Below, piece by piece: positions 52,355 through 61,611 of a stretch of DNA of 64,000 bases. Numbering within the stretch: the stretch's first letter is position 1; every line of letters begins with the position of its first letter. The DNA is from Hamadaea flava (GTDB lineage Bacteria > Actinomycetota > Actinomycetes > Mycobacteriales > Micromonosporaceae). The stretch spans positions 744,001 to 808,000 of the forward strand of contig NZ_JAMZDZ010000001.1 in assembly GCF_024172085.1 (NCBI RefSeq). Direction: 5' to 3'. The translations under genes were made by a program, and so were the position numbers. The notes under the pieces are model-generated. The model searched no databases and was not told where the DNA came from. It saw nothing but the letters and a program-made list of their open reading frames with translations.

Positions 52355-54022
52355 TCAGCGGCCGTGGCCTGCGGCGTTGTCCGCGCCAGCCTTGCGGCTG
52401 CCTGCCCTGGCCGGTCGGTTGTCACCGCGGGCCGCAGCGCTGTCTGCCCTGGCCGGGAGGCTGTCGCCGTGGCTCGCAGCGCTGTCTGCGCTGGCCGGGA
52501 GGCTGTCGCCCTGGCTCGCGGTGTTCTCCGCACCTATCGGGGCGTTGTCGCCATGGCCTGCGGCGTTGTCCGCGCGGGCCGGGAGGAGGAACGCGGTGAC
52601 GATCACGGCGATGGACAGGACCGCGCCGACGACGAACGCCAGCCGCATGCCGCCAAGGTTGGCGGCCACGGTGGCGACGCCCTGCGACTTCAGCGCGTCG
52701 GCTCGCGCACCCATCACGGTGATCACGAGCGCGGTGCCGAAGGCCGCCGCCACCTGCTGCAATGTGCCCAGGATCGAGCTGCCGTGGGAGTACAGGTGCG
52801 GCGGGACCGCGCCGAGCCCCAGGGTGAAGACCGGGGTGAAGGTGGCGGCCAGGCCCACCATCATCAGCGAGTGCAAGCCGAGGAGCTGCCAGAACGGCAT
52901 CGTCATGGAGACCTGGGTGAATCCGGCGAGCGAAACGGTGATCGCGATCGCACCTGGGATGACCAGCACCCGGCCGCCGAACCGGTCGAACAGCCGGCCG
53001 ACGGTCGGGCCGAGCAGACCCATCGCGAGTCCGCCGGGCATCACGAGCAGCCCGGTCTGCAGCGCGGTCAGCTCGCGGACGTTCTGCAGGTAGAGCGGCA
53101 GCAGGATCATCGAGCCGAGCATCGCCATGAAGGCGACCGACATCAGGGTCAGCGAGACCGTGTAGGTGCGGTGCTTGAGCGTGCGCAGGTCCATCAGCGG
53201 CGTACCGTGCTTCTGCAGCATCAGCTGGCGTACGACGAAGATGCCGATGGCGACCAGCCCGATGCCCACGATCGCGGTGGCCACCCCGGCGTGGCCGCCC
53301 TCGAACCGGCTGAGCCCGTAGACCAGTCCGCCGAAGCCGAACGCGGCCAGCCCGACGCTGATCCAGTCGATGGTGCTGACCTGCGGCTCCCCTACGTTCT
53401 TGAGCTGCTTCAAGCCGCCCCAGGTGATCACCGCGGCGATGGGCAGCACGACCGCGAACAGCAGGCGCCAGGACCCGAAGTTGAGGATCACGCCGGCGAT
53501 CGCCGGGCCCATGGCGGGCGCGACGGAGATGGCGAGGCTGACGTTGCCCATGACCTTGCCGCGGTGCTGGTCAGGCACCACGTGCATCAGCGTGGTCATC
53601 AGCAGCGGCATCATCACGGCCGTGCCCGACGCCTGCACGATGCGAGCACCGAGGAGAACTTCGAAGGTCGGTGCGACGATGGCCACGGCGGTTCCGAGCA
53701 GGAACAACCCCATCGCGGTCGCGTACGCGGTGCGGGTGGACACCCGCTGCAGGAACCAGCCGGTGATCGGGATGACGGCCGCCATGGTCAGCATGAACGC
53801 GGTCGACAGCCATTGCGCGGTCTGCTCGGTGATGCTCAACGCGCTCATCAGCTTCGGGATGGCGTTGATCATGATCGTCTCATTGAGAATGACGACGAAT
53901 GTGGCCAGCACGAGCAGCCGGATGACGGGTGGTGTGCGACCCGAGATCGCGGGGTTCGCAGATTCGACAGATGACTCTATTTGCTGGACAGGCACGGTAC
54001 CTCGATCAAGGTTGGCGGACAT
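52355..54022 (-). CDS. MFS drug exporter (DHA2, 14-TM type) with tandem-repeat tail
   Basis: About 555 residues from ATG 54022 (ATG 54061 and TTG 54088 are alternatives; none has a good ribosome site). DHA2 signatures: ETIMINAIPKLMSAL in helix 1, PITGWFLQRVSTRTAYA, ARIVQASGTAVMMPLLM (motif C-like), GVILNFGSWRLLF. About 14 hydrophobic helices. Exports an unknown drug or metabolite by proton antiport. After the last helix is a hydrophilic tail of degenerate 14-residue repeats (ADSAASHGDSLPAR type). Divergent from NUDIX, 146 bp away. Confidence 0.9.
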   Translation of the reverse strand: MSANLDRGTVPVQQIESSVESANPAISGRTPPVIRLLVLATFVVILNETIMINAIPKLMSALSITEQTAQWLSTAFMLTMAAVIPITGWFLQRVSTRTAYATAMGLFLLGTAVAIVAPTFEVLLGARIVQASGTAVMMPLLMTTLMHVVPDQHRGKVMGNVSLAISVAPAMGPAIAGVILNFGSWRLLFAVVLPIAAVITWGGLKQLKNVGEPQVSTIDWISVGLAAFGFGGLVYGLSRFEGGHAGVATAIVGIGLVAIGIFVVRQLMLQKHGTPLMDLRTLKHRTYTVSLTLMSVAFMAMLGSMILLPLYLQNVRELTALQTGLLVMPGGLAMGLLGPTVGRLFDRFGGRVLVIPGAIAITVSLAGFTQVSMTMPFWQLLGLHSLMMVGLAATFTPVFTLGLGAVPPHLYSHGSSILGTLQQVAAAFGTALVITVMGARADALKSQGVATVAANLGGMRLAFVVGAVLSIAVIVTAFLLPARADNAAGHGDNAPIGAENTASQGDSLPASADSAASHGDSLPARADSAAARGDNRPARAGSRKAGADNAAGHGR

Positions 54023-54168
54023 ATGGTCGCGGTCAGCGGTCGTACTTACATTCGATGGCATACCAAGACTGACTGATCCCACCGACAAAACTCATCGCAT
54101 CTGGTCCACATTCCAGGGAGTTCTGTCAGAATTCATCGCGCCCGGCATCCGCGATTAGGGTTACCACT

Positions 54169-54660
54169 GTGGCCCACTTCCGACCGGCGGTCCGGGCGAT
54201 CGTGCTGGATGAACACGACCATGCCCTGCTGGGCCGGCTGGAGTTCACCGACTCCGGCCGCGACTTCGTCGTGTGGACGGTCCCCGGCGGCGGGATCGAA
54301 TCCGGCGAGGACCCGATGACGGCGTTGCGGCGGGAGCTGACCGAGGAGATCGGCCTCGACCTGACGGCCGATCCGCCGCACGTGTGGCATCAGCAGGTCC
54401 GCTGGTCACGCCGCGACAACGGTTTCGACGGCGTACGCAACGACTACTTCCTGGTGCGTACAGGCCACTTCGATCCGCGCGGGTCGATGACCGAAGCACA
54501 GCTCGCCGAGGAGTACCTGATGGGCTTCCGGTGGTGGAGCCCGACCGAGATCCAAGACTATGCCGGTCCGGCCACGTTCGCACCACCCACGTTTCCTGCC
54601 CTGCTCCGCGCGCTGTTGTCCGACGGCGTACCGGCCGCTGCGATCATCCTCGACGACTAG
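54169..54660 (+). CDS. NUDIX hydrolase
   Basis: 163 residues, GTG start. Nudix box: GGGIESGEDPMTALRRELTEEIGLDL, with the EExG metal ligands intact. The front (FRPAVRAIVLDEHDHALLGRL) and end (EEYLMGFRWWSPTEIQDY) are normal. It hydrolyses a nucleoside diphosphate linked to another moiety; the substrate is unclear. Convergent with the rhomboid gene, 7 bp apart. Confidence 0.92.
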   Translation: MAHFRPAVRAIVLDEHDHALLGRLEFTDSGRDFVVWTVPGGGIESGEDPMTALRRELTEEIGLDLTADPPHVWHQQVRWSRRDNGFDGVRNDYFLVRTGHFDPRGSMTEAQLAEEYLMGFRWWSPTEIQDYAGPATFAPPTFPALLRALLSDGVPAAAIILDD

Positions 54661-54667
54661 AGGCTCG

Positions 54668-55513
54668 TCAGCGCCAGCCGCCCCGGTCGGTCTTGCGCCA
54701 CATGACCTGCGGTTCGGCGTAGCCGGCCAGCTGGCGTGGCACCGGTGGCCCCCGCCGGCGGCCGCGGAACGGCAGCGCGGCCAGCACCCCGACCATGAAG
54801 CCCAGCACATGCGCCAGGTACGCCACCTCTCCCCCGCCGGTGACGGCCAGCCCGGCTGAGTAGAGCCATTGCAGCACGAACCAGGTGCCGAGGACGATCC
54901 ATGCGGGCAGCCGCAGCGGGATGAAGAACAAGATCGGCACCAGACTCCACACGCGAGCGCGCGGGAACAGCACCAGGTACGCCCCGAGGATGCCGGACAC
55001 CGCCCCGGAAGCGCCGATGAGCGGCTCGGTCGTGTCGGGGTTGGCCAGCGCGAACCCGTAAGCGGCGGCGTACCCGGAGGCGACGTAGACCAGCAGGTAG
55101 CCGATCTTTCCGAACCGGTCCTCGATGTTGTTGCCGAAGACCCACAGGAACAGCATGTTGCCCAGCAGGTGCAGCCAACCGCCGTGCAGGAACATCGAGG
55201 TCAGCACCGACAGCGCGGGCTGCTTGGCATAGGTCGGGGCGTCGACGACGCAGCCGAGCCCGTTCGCCATCCGCCCGACCGCGCCGGTGGCCACCAGCGG
55301 CAGCTGGGTGTTGGTGATCAGCTCCTTCGGGATGGCCGCATAGTGCTGGAAGAACGCCGTCTGGTGGCACAGGTCCGACACCGCTTCGCTGCCGATCCCC
55401 ATGTTCGCGAAGACCGGCGTGAACAGCAGCGCCAACACGTTCGCGGCGATCAACCCGTAGGTGACCCACGGCGTACGCCGGACGGGGTTCACGTCATAGA
55501 TCGGGATGACCAT
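54668..55513 (-). CDS. Rhomboid-family intramembrane serine protease
   Basis: 281 residues from ATG 55513. Six or more helices; catalytic Ser169 in GASGAVSG and His235 in AYLAHVLGF, preceded by the HGGWLHLLGNMLFLWVFG (residues 110-127) block typical of rhomboids. It cleaves membrane proteins near their exposed helix ends; the substrate is unknown. The tail is a short basic cytoplasmic stretch (RGRRRGPPVPRQ). Confidence 0.94.
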   Translation of the reverse strand: MVIPIYDVNPVRRTPWVTYGLIAANVLALLFTPVFANMGIGSEAVSDLCHQTAFFQHYAAIPKELITNTQLPLVATGAVGRMANGLGCVVDAPTYAKQPALSVLTSMFLHGGWLHLLGNMLFLWVFGNNIEDRFGKIGYLLVYVASGYAAAYGFALANPDTTEPLIGASGAVSGILGAYLVLFPRARVWSLVPILFFIPLRLPAWIVLGTWFVLQWLYSAGLAVTGGGEVAYLAHVLGFMVGVLAALPFRGRRRGPPVPRQLAGYAEPQVMWRKTDRGGWR

Positions 55514-55621
55514 GGATTCACTGTGCCCTATCGCCGCGATCGCGGCATCCCCCGTGCGGGCCACCACGGCGTGTGCGCGTTCCGTATGCTCTTCCCGCGA
55601 AGGTGATCATGGGGAGCTGGA

Positions 55622-56983
55622 ATGAAGATCAACAGGCGACAGGTGCTGGCGGTCGGCAGTGCGGTTGCGGCGGCGACCGCGTTGGGCTCGCAGCAGCCGG
55701 CAGCGGCCGCGATCGCGTATGACGTGGCGATCAACTCCATATGGAACGACTCATCGCGGATGTGGATCAAGATCGTCGGATCCGTTCCGGTGGGGGCCAT
55801 CGCGGCCCACGTCCTCGATTCAGACGGCTCGGTGCTCGCCACGTTGCGCGACTTCACGTTGACCTACGGCACAACGTCCGACGGTCAATGGACCAGCAAC
55901 GACCATGCCGCATTGCCTCGCCTCGGCAGCTATGACGTCGCCGTCGACATCAACGGGGCAGCGAGCGGCGAGACGTACCACCAGGTCCTCCCACATGCGT
56001 TCCGCTACTTCGCCCACACGTTCTTCGAGGACCTCCAGATGGCGCCGCCGATCGTGGACTTCGATCACCGGGAGGTCACTGTCACCGGCCGGCTCGTCTG
56101 GGAGGAACCGGCCACGCTCGTCCGGACACCTCTGCCGGGGCACACGATCCGGTGGAGCACCTTCATCCCGACCGCGGTGGAGGCAGACCCGAGCGGGGTC
56201 ACGACCAGCGATGACGCGGGTCGAATCACGTTCGTCGTGCCCTGCCCGGCGGAAGCGTGGATCCGGGTCAACACATCAGACGACGGTACCTATCTCTCAA
56301 CCGGCGCCGAGGTCAAAGTCGGCGCGGCGATCCGGCCCAGCCGGCTGACATTGACCCAAGTGGAGCCCAAGGTCGTCTATGGCGAGCGGGTCAGCCTGGG
56401 CGGGCGATTGGAGATGCTGGCCGCCAGTACCTGGGTGCCCTACGCTGAGCAATCAATCCTGCTCACCGACCGCTCCCGTGACTTGCGGCTGACGACGGTC
56501 ACCGACCAGGACGGCCGCTACCAGTTCCCCGCGGTGGCATCGGAGAACGGCCCGTATACCGCGTACTTCAACTGGGGCGAGGCCCCCGATCGCCTCATCG
56601 CCGTTACCCAGACCAGCGCCGAACCACAGGTGCGGTGGCACACGACTCTTACGGAAGTCGGCATGTGGCAGCCCGACGGCGGTGACCTGTGGCGGGTCCA
56701 GGGCCGCGTCGGATATCCGGACGGACGGTCGCCGCTCCGGACGATCCTTCTCTTCGAAACCATGCCAGTCGGGACGACGACCTGGAAAACTGCGGTCACC
56801 TCCGTGCTGTCCATCGGCGACACCTTCGCGGTCGATCTGACGATCACGGTGCCGAAATATATCCGGGTACGCATCGCGCAGACCGACGATTTCCTCGGCG
56901 CGGTCGGACCTACGTTGTACGCCGGGTCCGGCCAGCCACCCCGTCACAGACCCACTCAAGGCATTCCGCTGCCACGGCGTTGA
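55622..56983 (+). CDS. Secreted beta-rich protein (Tat/Sec signal), Ig-like repeats
   Basis: 453 residues starting MKINRRQVLAVGSAVAAATALG, a twin-arginine signal, with cleavage near AAA. The mature part consists of repeated beta-sandwich-like units (SVPVGAIAAHVLDSDGSVLATL, VTVTGRLVWEEPATLVRTPLPGHTI, RLTLTQVEPKVVYGERVSLGGRLEM, VTDQDGRYQFPAV), in the style of actinomycete Ig-like or carboxypeptidase regulatory-like domains. No catalytic motif. Possibly a surface adhesin or binding protein. It is read away from the convergent rhomboid. Confidence 0.82.
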   Translation: MKINRRQVLAVGSAVAAATALGSQQPAAAAIAYDVAINSIWNDSSRMWIKIVGSVPVGAIAAHVLDSDGSVLATLRDFTLTYGTTSDGQWTSNDHAALPRLGSYDVAVDINGAASGETYHQVLPHAFRYFAHTFFEDLQMAPPIVDFDHREVTVTGRLVWEEPATLVRTPLPGHTIRWSTFIPTAVEADPSGVTTSDDAGRITFVVPCPAEAWIRVNTSDDGTYLSTGAEVKVGAAIRPSRLTLTQVEPKVVYGERVSLGGRLEMLAASTWVPYAEQSILLTDRSRDLRLTTVTDQDGRYQFPAVASENGPYTAYFNWGEAPDRLIAVTQTSAEPQVRWHTTLTEVGMWQPDGGDLWRVQGRVGYPDGRSPLRTILLFETMPVGTTTWKTAVTSVLSIGDTFAVDLTITVPKYIRVRIAQTDDFLGAVGPTLYAGSGQPPRHRPTQGIPLPRR

Positions 56984-57070
56984 CGCTCCCGACGCCGGTC
57001 GAACCCGAAAGACGTGGGCGGCGTGGTCGACACCGATGAGGTGGGCGACGGGTCGCGCGTAATAGTCGAC

Positions 57071-57574
57071 TCAGTACGACAGGTCGATCCCTCGCCGACG
57101 GGCAAACTCGCGATGGGCGATCATGATCGCGTCGAGCCAGCGGGCCAGCATCTCGTCAGCGCGGTACATCCGGGTCATGCGTACCTCGAACTGACCCGTG
57201 TCGACGTGATCGACCGAGGTGACGTCGGGCTGGTCGACGAGCGCCTCCTCGACCAGATCAGGGTCGGACTCCTGCTGGGACTGGTAAGGCTGTACGAGCA
57301 GCCCCACCTCGTCGGCGAAGCTCAGTCCCCAGAGCAAGCCATCGCCGGTGCCGACCCCGAGAACGGTGCAGACCTGGTCGCGCGTGATGGTGAACGTATG
57401 CCCCGGCCACGCTTCCTCGACGGTCGTCAAGGCCGCCGGCATACGGTCGAGGACCGCCGCGACCGGTGAGCAGGTGGCGAGCTGGGAACCCCAGTACCAG
57501 ACTCTGCGCAGGTCGCCTGTGCCACTCACAGGCTTGACGCCGGGGACGGCGTACGCGGTCACTCGAGACCTCAT
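57071..57574 (-). CDS. Hypothetical protein (unknown family)
   Basis: 167 residues: RRVWYWGSQLATCSPVAAVLDRMPAALTTVEEAWPGHTFTITRDQVCTVLGVGTGDGLLWGLSFADEVGLLVQPYQSQQESDPDLVEEALV, RMYRADEMLARWLDAIMIAHREFARRRGIDLSY. A strand-rich N-terminal half and one long helix at the end. No motif recognised. It is the last of three minus-strand genes and lies 22 bp after the end of the next gene upstream, so it is probably co-transcribed with it. Confidence 0.72.
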   Translation of the reverse strand: MRSRVTAYAVPGVKPVSGTGDLRRVWYWGSQLATCSPVAAVLDRMPAALTTVEEAWPGHTFTITRDQVCTVLGVGTGDGLLWGLSFADEVGLLVQPYQSQQESDPDLVEEALVDQPDVTSVDHVDTGQFEVRMTRMYRADEMLARWLDAIMIAHREFARRRGIDLSY

Positions 57575-57596
57575 CGGCTGGCTCTTTCGCGATGAC

Positions 57597-58178
57597 TCAG
57601 TCGGGAGAACTAGAAATAGCAGTGCTCATCGAGTGTGCGGTTGCTGCGCGAGCGATGAAACGCAGCGTCAGCCGGATGTTGACCCCGGGCTCATCGTCAT
57701 CGCACGCTTGCTCGGCGGAATCGGCAAGGGCGTCTGCCGCACCAACATCCGTGCCGTATGCCATCTCCTCAGCGAACGCTGTACAAGCTGCTTCGATCGT
57801 CTCTGATTCGACGCCTATCGCGTTGCCATCGTGGTCATCGTCGAGCTCGAAGTGGCGCTTCCAGCCATCGAGAACCTCGGCCGCGGCTCGCCGATCGGTC
57901 AGCTCGATGGTGCGCTCGATCAAGGTCCGCACGCTGCTGTTGATCTGGCCGCAGTAGAAGTCACGCAAGTCGGCCAGACAACTGGCGTAGACGGACTTGA
58001 AATGATCTCGCGGAAGGGCCTCGAGCCGATCGACGAGTATGCCGTGGAGGTCGAGGCTTTCGTCCAAGTCGAGGACCGTCACCTCATCCATGCTCTGGAC
58101 CTCGGCCTCGGTCAGAGTGGTGATGTCGAAGCTCGCCTGGCAAGCTCTTCCGCCAGCCGGCAATTCCTGATCGAGCAC
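57597..58178 (-). CDS. Hypothetical acidic helical protein, N-terminus uncertain
   Basis: From GTG 58178 the product (193 residues) is helical and acidic: AEVQSMDEVTVLDLDESLDLHGILVDRLEALPRDHFKSVYASCLADLRDFYCGQINSSVRTLIERTIELTDRRAAAEVLDGWKRHFELDDDHDG. Coding-like sequence continues upstream with a CxxC (NCDYCRTKLPT near 58190-58215) but no good start codon is found there, so the true start may be further upstream or the N-terminus damaged. Middle gene of a minus-strand set of three. No family recognised. Confidence 0.62.
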   Translation of the reverse strand: MLDQELPAGGRACQASFDITTLTEAEVQSMDEVTVLDLDESLDLHGILVDRLEALPRDHFKSVYASCLADLRDFYCGQINSSVRTLIERTIELTDRRAAAEVLDGWKRHFELDDDHDGNAIGVESETIEAACTAFAEEMAYGTDVGAADALADSAEQACDDDEPGVNIRLTLRFIARAATAHSMSTAISSSPD

Positions 58179-58263
58179 AGTCGGCAGCTTAGTACGGCAG
58201 TAGTCGCAGTTCGCCGGTTGAGCTGCGTGGAGGCAGGGAGACCCGATGATCGTGGCACCCGCA

Positions 58264-58839
58264 TCAGAGGTCCACTGAGCCGAGGAGATCCAACAGCAAG
58301 TCGGTGTTCTCGATCGCAGCTTGCAAGATCTTTCGTGCTTCACGCAGCTTGCCGGCCTGGTCAGCGAGCGTGTGCACGTCGCCAGCGGCAACAGCTCCAT
58401 ACGTCGTCGCGCTGACCGCGAGGAGTATCTTCAGTCCTTCTGCTGCCTGCCCGGCAGCCAGCGGAATGGGGTCAGCTGGGCACTCTTGAGCAATCGCCGG
58501 AAGCGGCGCGCACGCTCGCTGTACTTGCCATCGGATAAGTTCTGCCCGGGCCGCGGGATCGCTGGCAACGTCAGCAGCGCTCAGCTGCCGTTGCCAAATG
58601 GCGTATCGCGCATCTCGGCTCAACGGCAGCCTATCCGTCGCCATCGCCAGGGACTGCGATGCGCCCAGCAAGGCGCTTGCCAGCCACGCTCGGTAGGCGT
58701 TGACCCCACCGAGCTCGTCCATCGCCGCTGTTTGGTCTGCTGCCTCACGAGGAACATGGTCGACACCGAGCATGTTCAGCGCCCCGACGAGACGTTGCTC
58801 GAGAGGCCGCTCTCCATCTGCTCTTCCATCGGACTCCAT
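58264..58839 (-). CDS. Hypothetical helical protein
   Basis: 191 residues, all-helical: VGALNMLGVDHVPREAADQTAAMDELGGVNAYRAWLASALLGASQSLAMATDRLPLSRDARYAIWQRQLSAADVASDPAARAEL and a C-terminal coiled helix (EARKILQAAIENTDLLLDLLGSVDL). No known family. First gene of the three-gene minus-strand set. ATG 58839 with no strong ribosome site. Confidence 0.7.
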   Translation of the reverse strand: MESDGRADGERPLEQRLVGALNMLGVDHVPREAADQTAAMDELGGVNAYRAWLASALLGASQSLAMATDRLPLSRDARYAIWQRQLSAADVASDPAARAELIRWQVQRACAPLPAIAQECPADPIPLAAGQAAEGLKILLAVSATTYGAVAAGDVHTLADQAGKLREARKILQAAIENTDLLLDLLGSVDL

Positions 58840-58904
58840 GAACGAACACTAGCGACGCACGACCACGATGAGGGAGCTACGACCTTTCCTCGCGGTCGAC
58901 AACA

Positions 58905-59990
58905 TCAGAGGCGGTACACGCGGGCGGCGTTGTCGACCCCGATGAGATGAACGATCCGCTTCGCGTCCGTCTCTGTGAAGTCGGCGAGGAAGCCCGACAG
59001 CGCCTCCCGGAACAGCGTCGCCGCGAGGTAGTAGAACTCGGGTAGGCCGAAGGCGTCCGATGAGTACAGCATCTTGGTGAACGGTGCGAGTTCGAGCGCT
59101 TCGGCGAGCACGGCGGTGGCGCGGGTGCCGACGTTGTGCAGGGCGAGGCCGACGTCGAAGTACACGTTGTCGAAGACCTGCGTCAGGTAGCCGGCCTCAC
59201 GGTGGTACGGATAGGTGTGCAGTAGCAACATCGGAACGCCGGTCGGCTCGATAGCGCGCAGCAGTGGCGTCAGCAGCGCCGGATTGGTCTGGTGGAGGTT
59301 CAGGTCAGGGTCGCCGAAACCGGTGTGGAACTGCACCGGCAGGTCGAGATCGACGGCGGTCCAGATCAGAAACCGGTGCAAGGTCTCGTCGGCGATCCGC
59401 GCCGGACCGCCGCGGCCCATCATGGCCAGCGCGAGCCCCGCCGCCGCGGTCACGTCGCTGTCCGTCGGGCGGCGAGGATCCAAGGCCAAGCCCATGCGGT
59501 ACGCGGCTACGCTCTTGGCCGCTACCGCGGCCTCGGCTCGGGCGGCGAGGTTCTCCCGGAACGCGGTCGCGAAGCCCATCGCGTCGACCCCGCTAGTGAG
59601 CAACTGCTCGGCGAGCTGCTCTAGGCGTACCACTTCATGAGCGGCCGCACCCGCCGCGGAGCCGAGCTCTTGCGGGGTGAGCAGGGGTTCGGGCAGGTAG
59701 CCGGTGTCGACGCAGAGCGCGCCGAGGCCTGCCGCGGTCAGGAAGCGATCGGTGACCTCGGCGTGGCCGAGCGACGCGCGGCGGTCGAGGTAGTCGGCGG
59801 GCGGGGCGTGGGTGGGCAGGTCGAGCAGCGGCGCGCAATGCTTGCGCACGGCGAAGCCGAGCAGAGAATCCCACGAGCCGCGCGGGCCCTCGGTCAGCAG
59901 CCCGGCGAACGCGGTCGCGTCGAGATCGCGCCGGACGACGCCGTGGCAGTGATGATCGGTCAGCGGCAGCGCCGCCACGCATTCGCGCAC
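58905..59990 (-). CDS. Amidohydrolase-family protein (FluG N-terminal-like)
   Basis: About 361 residues from GTG 59990 (other GTGs nearby). Amidohydrolase-2-like barrel: LPLTDHHCHGVV (metal His-x-His), LPVQFHTGFGDPD, PMLLLHTYPYHREAGYLTQVFDNVYFDVGLALHN, MLYSSDAFGLPEFYYLAATLFREAL. This corresponds to the N-terminal half of FluG, whose C-terminal half is glutamine-synthetase-like. The GS-like gene is divergent beside it, so the two fit a common pathway in gamma-glutamylation of an amine, by inference. Normal length, no damage. Confidence 0.88.
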   Translation of the reverse strand: MRECVAALPLTDHHCHGVVRRDLDATAFAGLLTEGPRGSWDSLLGFAVRKHCAPLLDLPTHAPPADYLDRRASLGHAEVTDRFLTAAGLGALCVDTGYLPEPLLTPQELGSAAGAAAHEVVRLEQLAEQLLTSGVDAMGFATAFRENLAARAEAAVAAKSVAAYRMGLALDPRRPTDSDVTAAAGLALAMMGRGGPARIADETLHRFLIWTAVDLDLPVQFHTGFGDPDLNLHQTNPALLTPLLRAIEPTGVPMLLLHTYPYHREAGYLTQVFDNVYFDVGLALHNVGTRATAVLAEALELAPFTKMLYSSDAFGLPEFYYLAATLFREALSGFLADFTETDAKRIVHLIGVDNAARVYRL

Positions 59991-60039
59991 CTCACCAGCT
60001 TGCCGGAAGGTCGGGCGTTTTGCCGGTAGGTTCGCTTGT

Positions 60040-61323
60040 GTGACCAATCCGGACGAGATCGCCGCCGAGCTGGCCGCGCGCGACGTCGCCGTGATCGCGC
60101 TGACCTGGGTGGACAACAGCGGAATCACTCGGATGAAGGGTATCCCGGTGGCCCGGCTCGCTCACGCGGCGCACTGGGGTGTCGGCGCGTCGCCGGTCTT
60201 CGACACGTTCCTGGTCGACGACTCGAACGTGATGGGCCGGTACGCCGGAGGTCCCGTCGGCGATCTGCGGCTCGTCCCGGATCTGCGGCGGCTGACCCTG
60301 CTCGCGGGGCAACCCGGCTGGGCGTGGGCCCCGGCCGACCGGTACGACCAGAACCGCGACCGCCATCCGCAGGACGCGCGCGGGATCCTCGGCACGGTCG
60401 TGACACGGCTGGCCGATCAGGGGTACGCCGTGCGGGCGGGGTTCGAGGTCGAGTGGTGCGTCGTTCCCTCCGACAGCGCCCCCGCTTACGGGATGGCCCG
60501 CGCCGTCGAGCACTCCGACTATCTGCGTACGCTGATGGAGGCGTTGATCGCGGAGAACGTGCCGGTCGAACAGTTGCACCCGGAGTACTCCCCCGGCCAA
60601 TTCGAGGTGTCGTTCTCACCGCAGGACCCGGTCGGCGCCGCCGACATGCTCGTCCTCGTACGCGAAACCATCCGCGCGGTGAGCTTGCGACACGGATTGC
60701 GAGCCTCGTTTGCGCCCCGGGTGGTCGCCGGCGGTGTCGGCAACGGCGGCCACGTACACCTCAGCCTGTGGCGAGGCCCGGAGAACCTCATGCTCTCCGA
60801 CGTCGGCTCGTCGTTCATCGCCGGGATCCTGGAGCGCCTCCCGGCGCTGCTGGCGTTCGGCGCGCCTTCGGTCGCCAGCTATCTGCGGCTGGTGCCGTCG
60901 CATTGGGCTGGGGCGTACGCCTGCTGGGGGCACGAGAACCGGGAGGCAGCGCTGCGGTTCGTCACCGGGACGGTGGGCGAACGCGAATCCGCCGCCAATA
61001 TCGAGGTGAAGTGCTTCGACGCTACCGCTAACCCTTACCTCGCGCTGGCTGCGTTGTTGTCTGCCGGCCTGGACGGGGTTTCTTCCGCGTTGTCGCTGCC
61101 GGAGCCGGTCGAGGTCGATCCCGCGTCGCTGGCTTCGCCGCCGCCTCGGCTGCCCACATCGTTGTCGGCTGCAGCCGACGCGTTGGAGGGCGACCCGTTC
61201 TTCGCGTCCGAGCTGGGGGTTGAGCTGGTCGACACCATTCTCGCGGTTCGGCGGGGTGAGGTTGCGGTGTTCGACGGTGCTTCCGAGGAGGAGATCGTCG
61301 CCCGTACGCTCTGGCGCTACTGA
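60040..61323 (+). CDS. Glutamine synthetase family protein (FluG C-terminal / GlnA-like gamma-glutamyl ligase)
   Basis: 427 residues, GTG start. ATP-grasp-like GS fold: VIALTWVDNSGITRMKGIPVARL (beta-grasp), AGFEVEWCVV, HPEYSPGQFEVSFSPQDPV, GNGGHVHLSLW (ATP signature), RLVPSHWAGAYACWGHENREAALRF, NIEVKCFDATANPYLALAALL. It lacks the adenylylation loop Tyr region of GlnA1. Such GS-like enzymes in actinomycetes make gamma-glutamyl polyamines or ethanolamide. Divergent from the amidohydrolase, 49 bp apart: a probable functional pair. Confidence 0.9.
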   Translation: MTNPDEIAAELAARDVAVIALTWVDNSGITRMKGIPVARLAHAAHWGVGASPVFDTFLVDDSNVMGRYAGGPVGDLRLVPDLRRLTLLAGQPGWAWAPADRYDQNRDRHPQDARGILGTVVTRLADQGYAVRAGFEVEWCVVPSDSAPAYGMARAVEHSDYLRTLMEALIAENVPVEQLHPEYSPGQFEVSFSPQDPVGAADMLVLVRETIRAVSLRHGLRASFAPRVVAGGVGNGGHVHLSLWRGPENLMLSDVGSSFIAGILERLPALLAFGAPSVASYLRLVPSHWAGAYACWGHENREAALRFVTGTVGERESAANIEVKCFDATANPYLALAALLSAGLDGVSSALSLPEPVEVDPASLASPPPRLPTSLSAAADALEGDPFFASELGVELVDTILAVRRGEVAVFDGASEEEIVARTLWRY

Positions 61324-61340
61324 CCCTGCGTTGATTCGGC

Positions 61341-61378
61341 TTGATCAGCGTCATTTCCATGTCGCCATGGCGCAAAAT
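61341..61378. repeat. Half copy of a dispersed hairpin repeat
   Basis: TTGATCAGCGTCATTTCC and the following GTCGCCATGGCGC match the left arm and loop of the hairpin at 62628-62690. The downstream arm is missing here. It follows the GS-like gene directly. Confidence 0.6.
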
Positions 61379-61611
61379 GCAGGAGCCGTTCTCGCTCTCC
61401 CAGCGGTGCTGGTTGGGCTCTACCAAGGCGGGGTGCTTGTCGGCCGGCGGGACGACGATGAAGTCCTCGGCAGTGCGCCGGCGTCCGCAGGGTCGAGCAG
61501 GCGCGTGATCACCACGACCGTCTCGGCACGCTGGCAGCACGATCGGTGAGCCCGCCGCCGCGCGAGTACCGGCGTCACGGCAATCCACGCCAGAACCGCA
61601 TCAGGTCAAGC

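Noticed and set aside
52085-53974. 629-codon plus-strand frame rich in Asp, Gln, His, Arg
   Set aside because: Antisense to the MFS exporter, whose helices are obvious on the minus strand.
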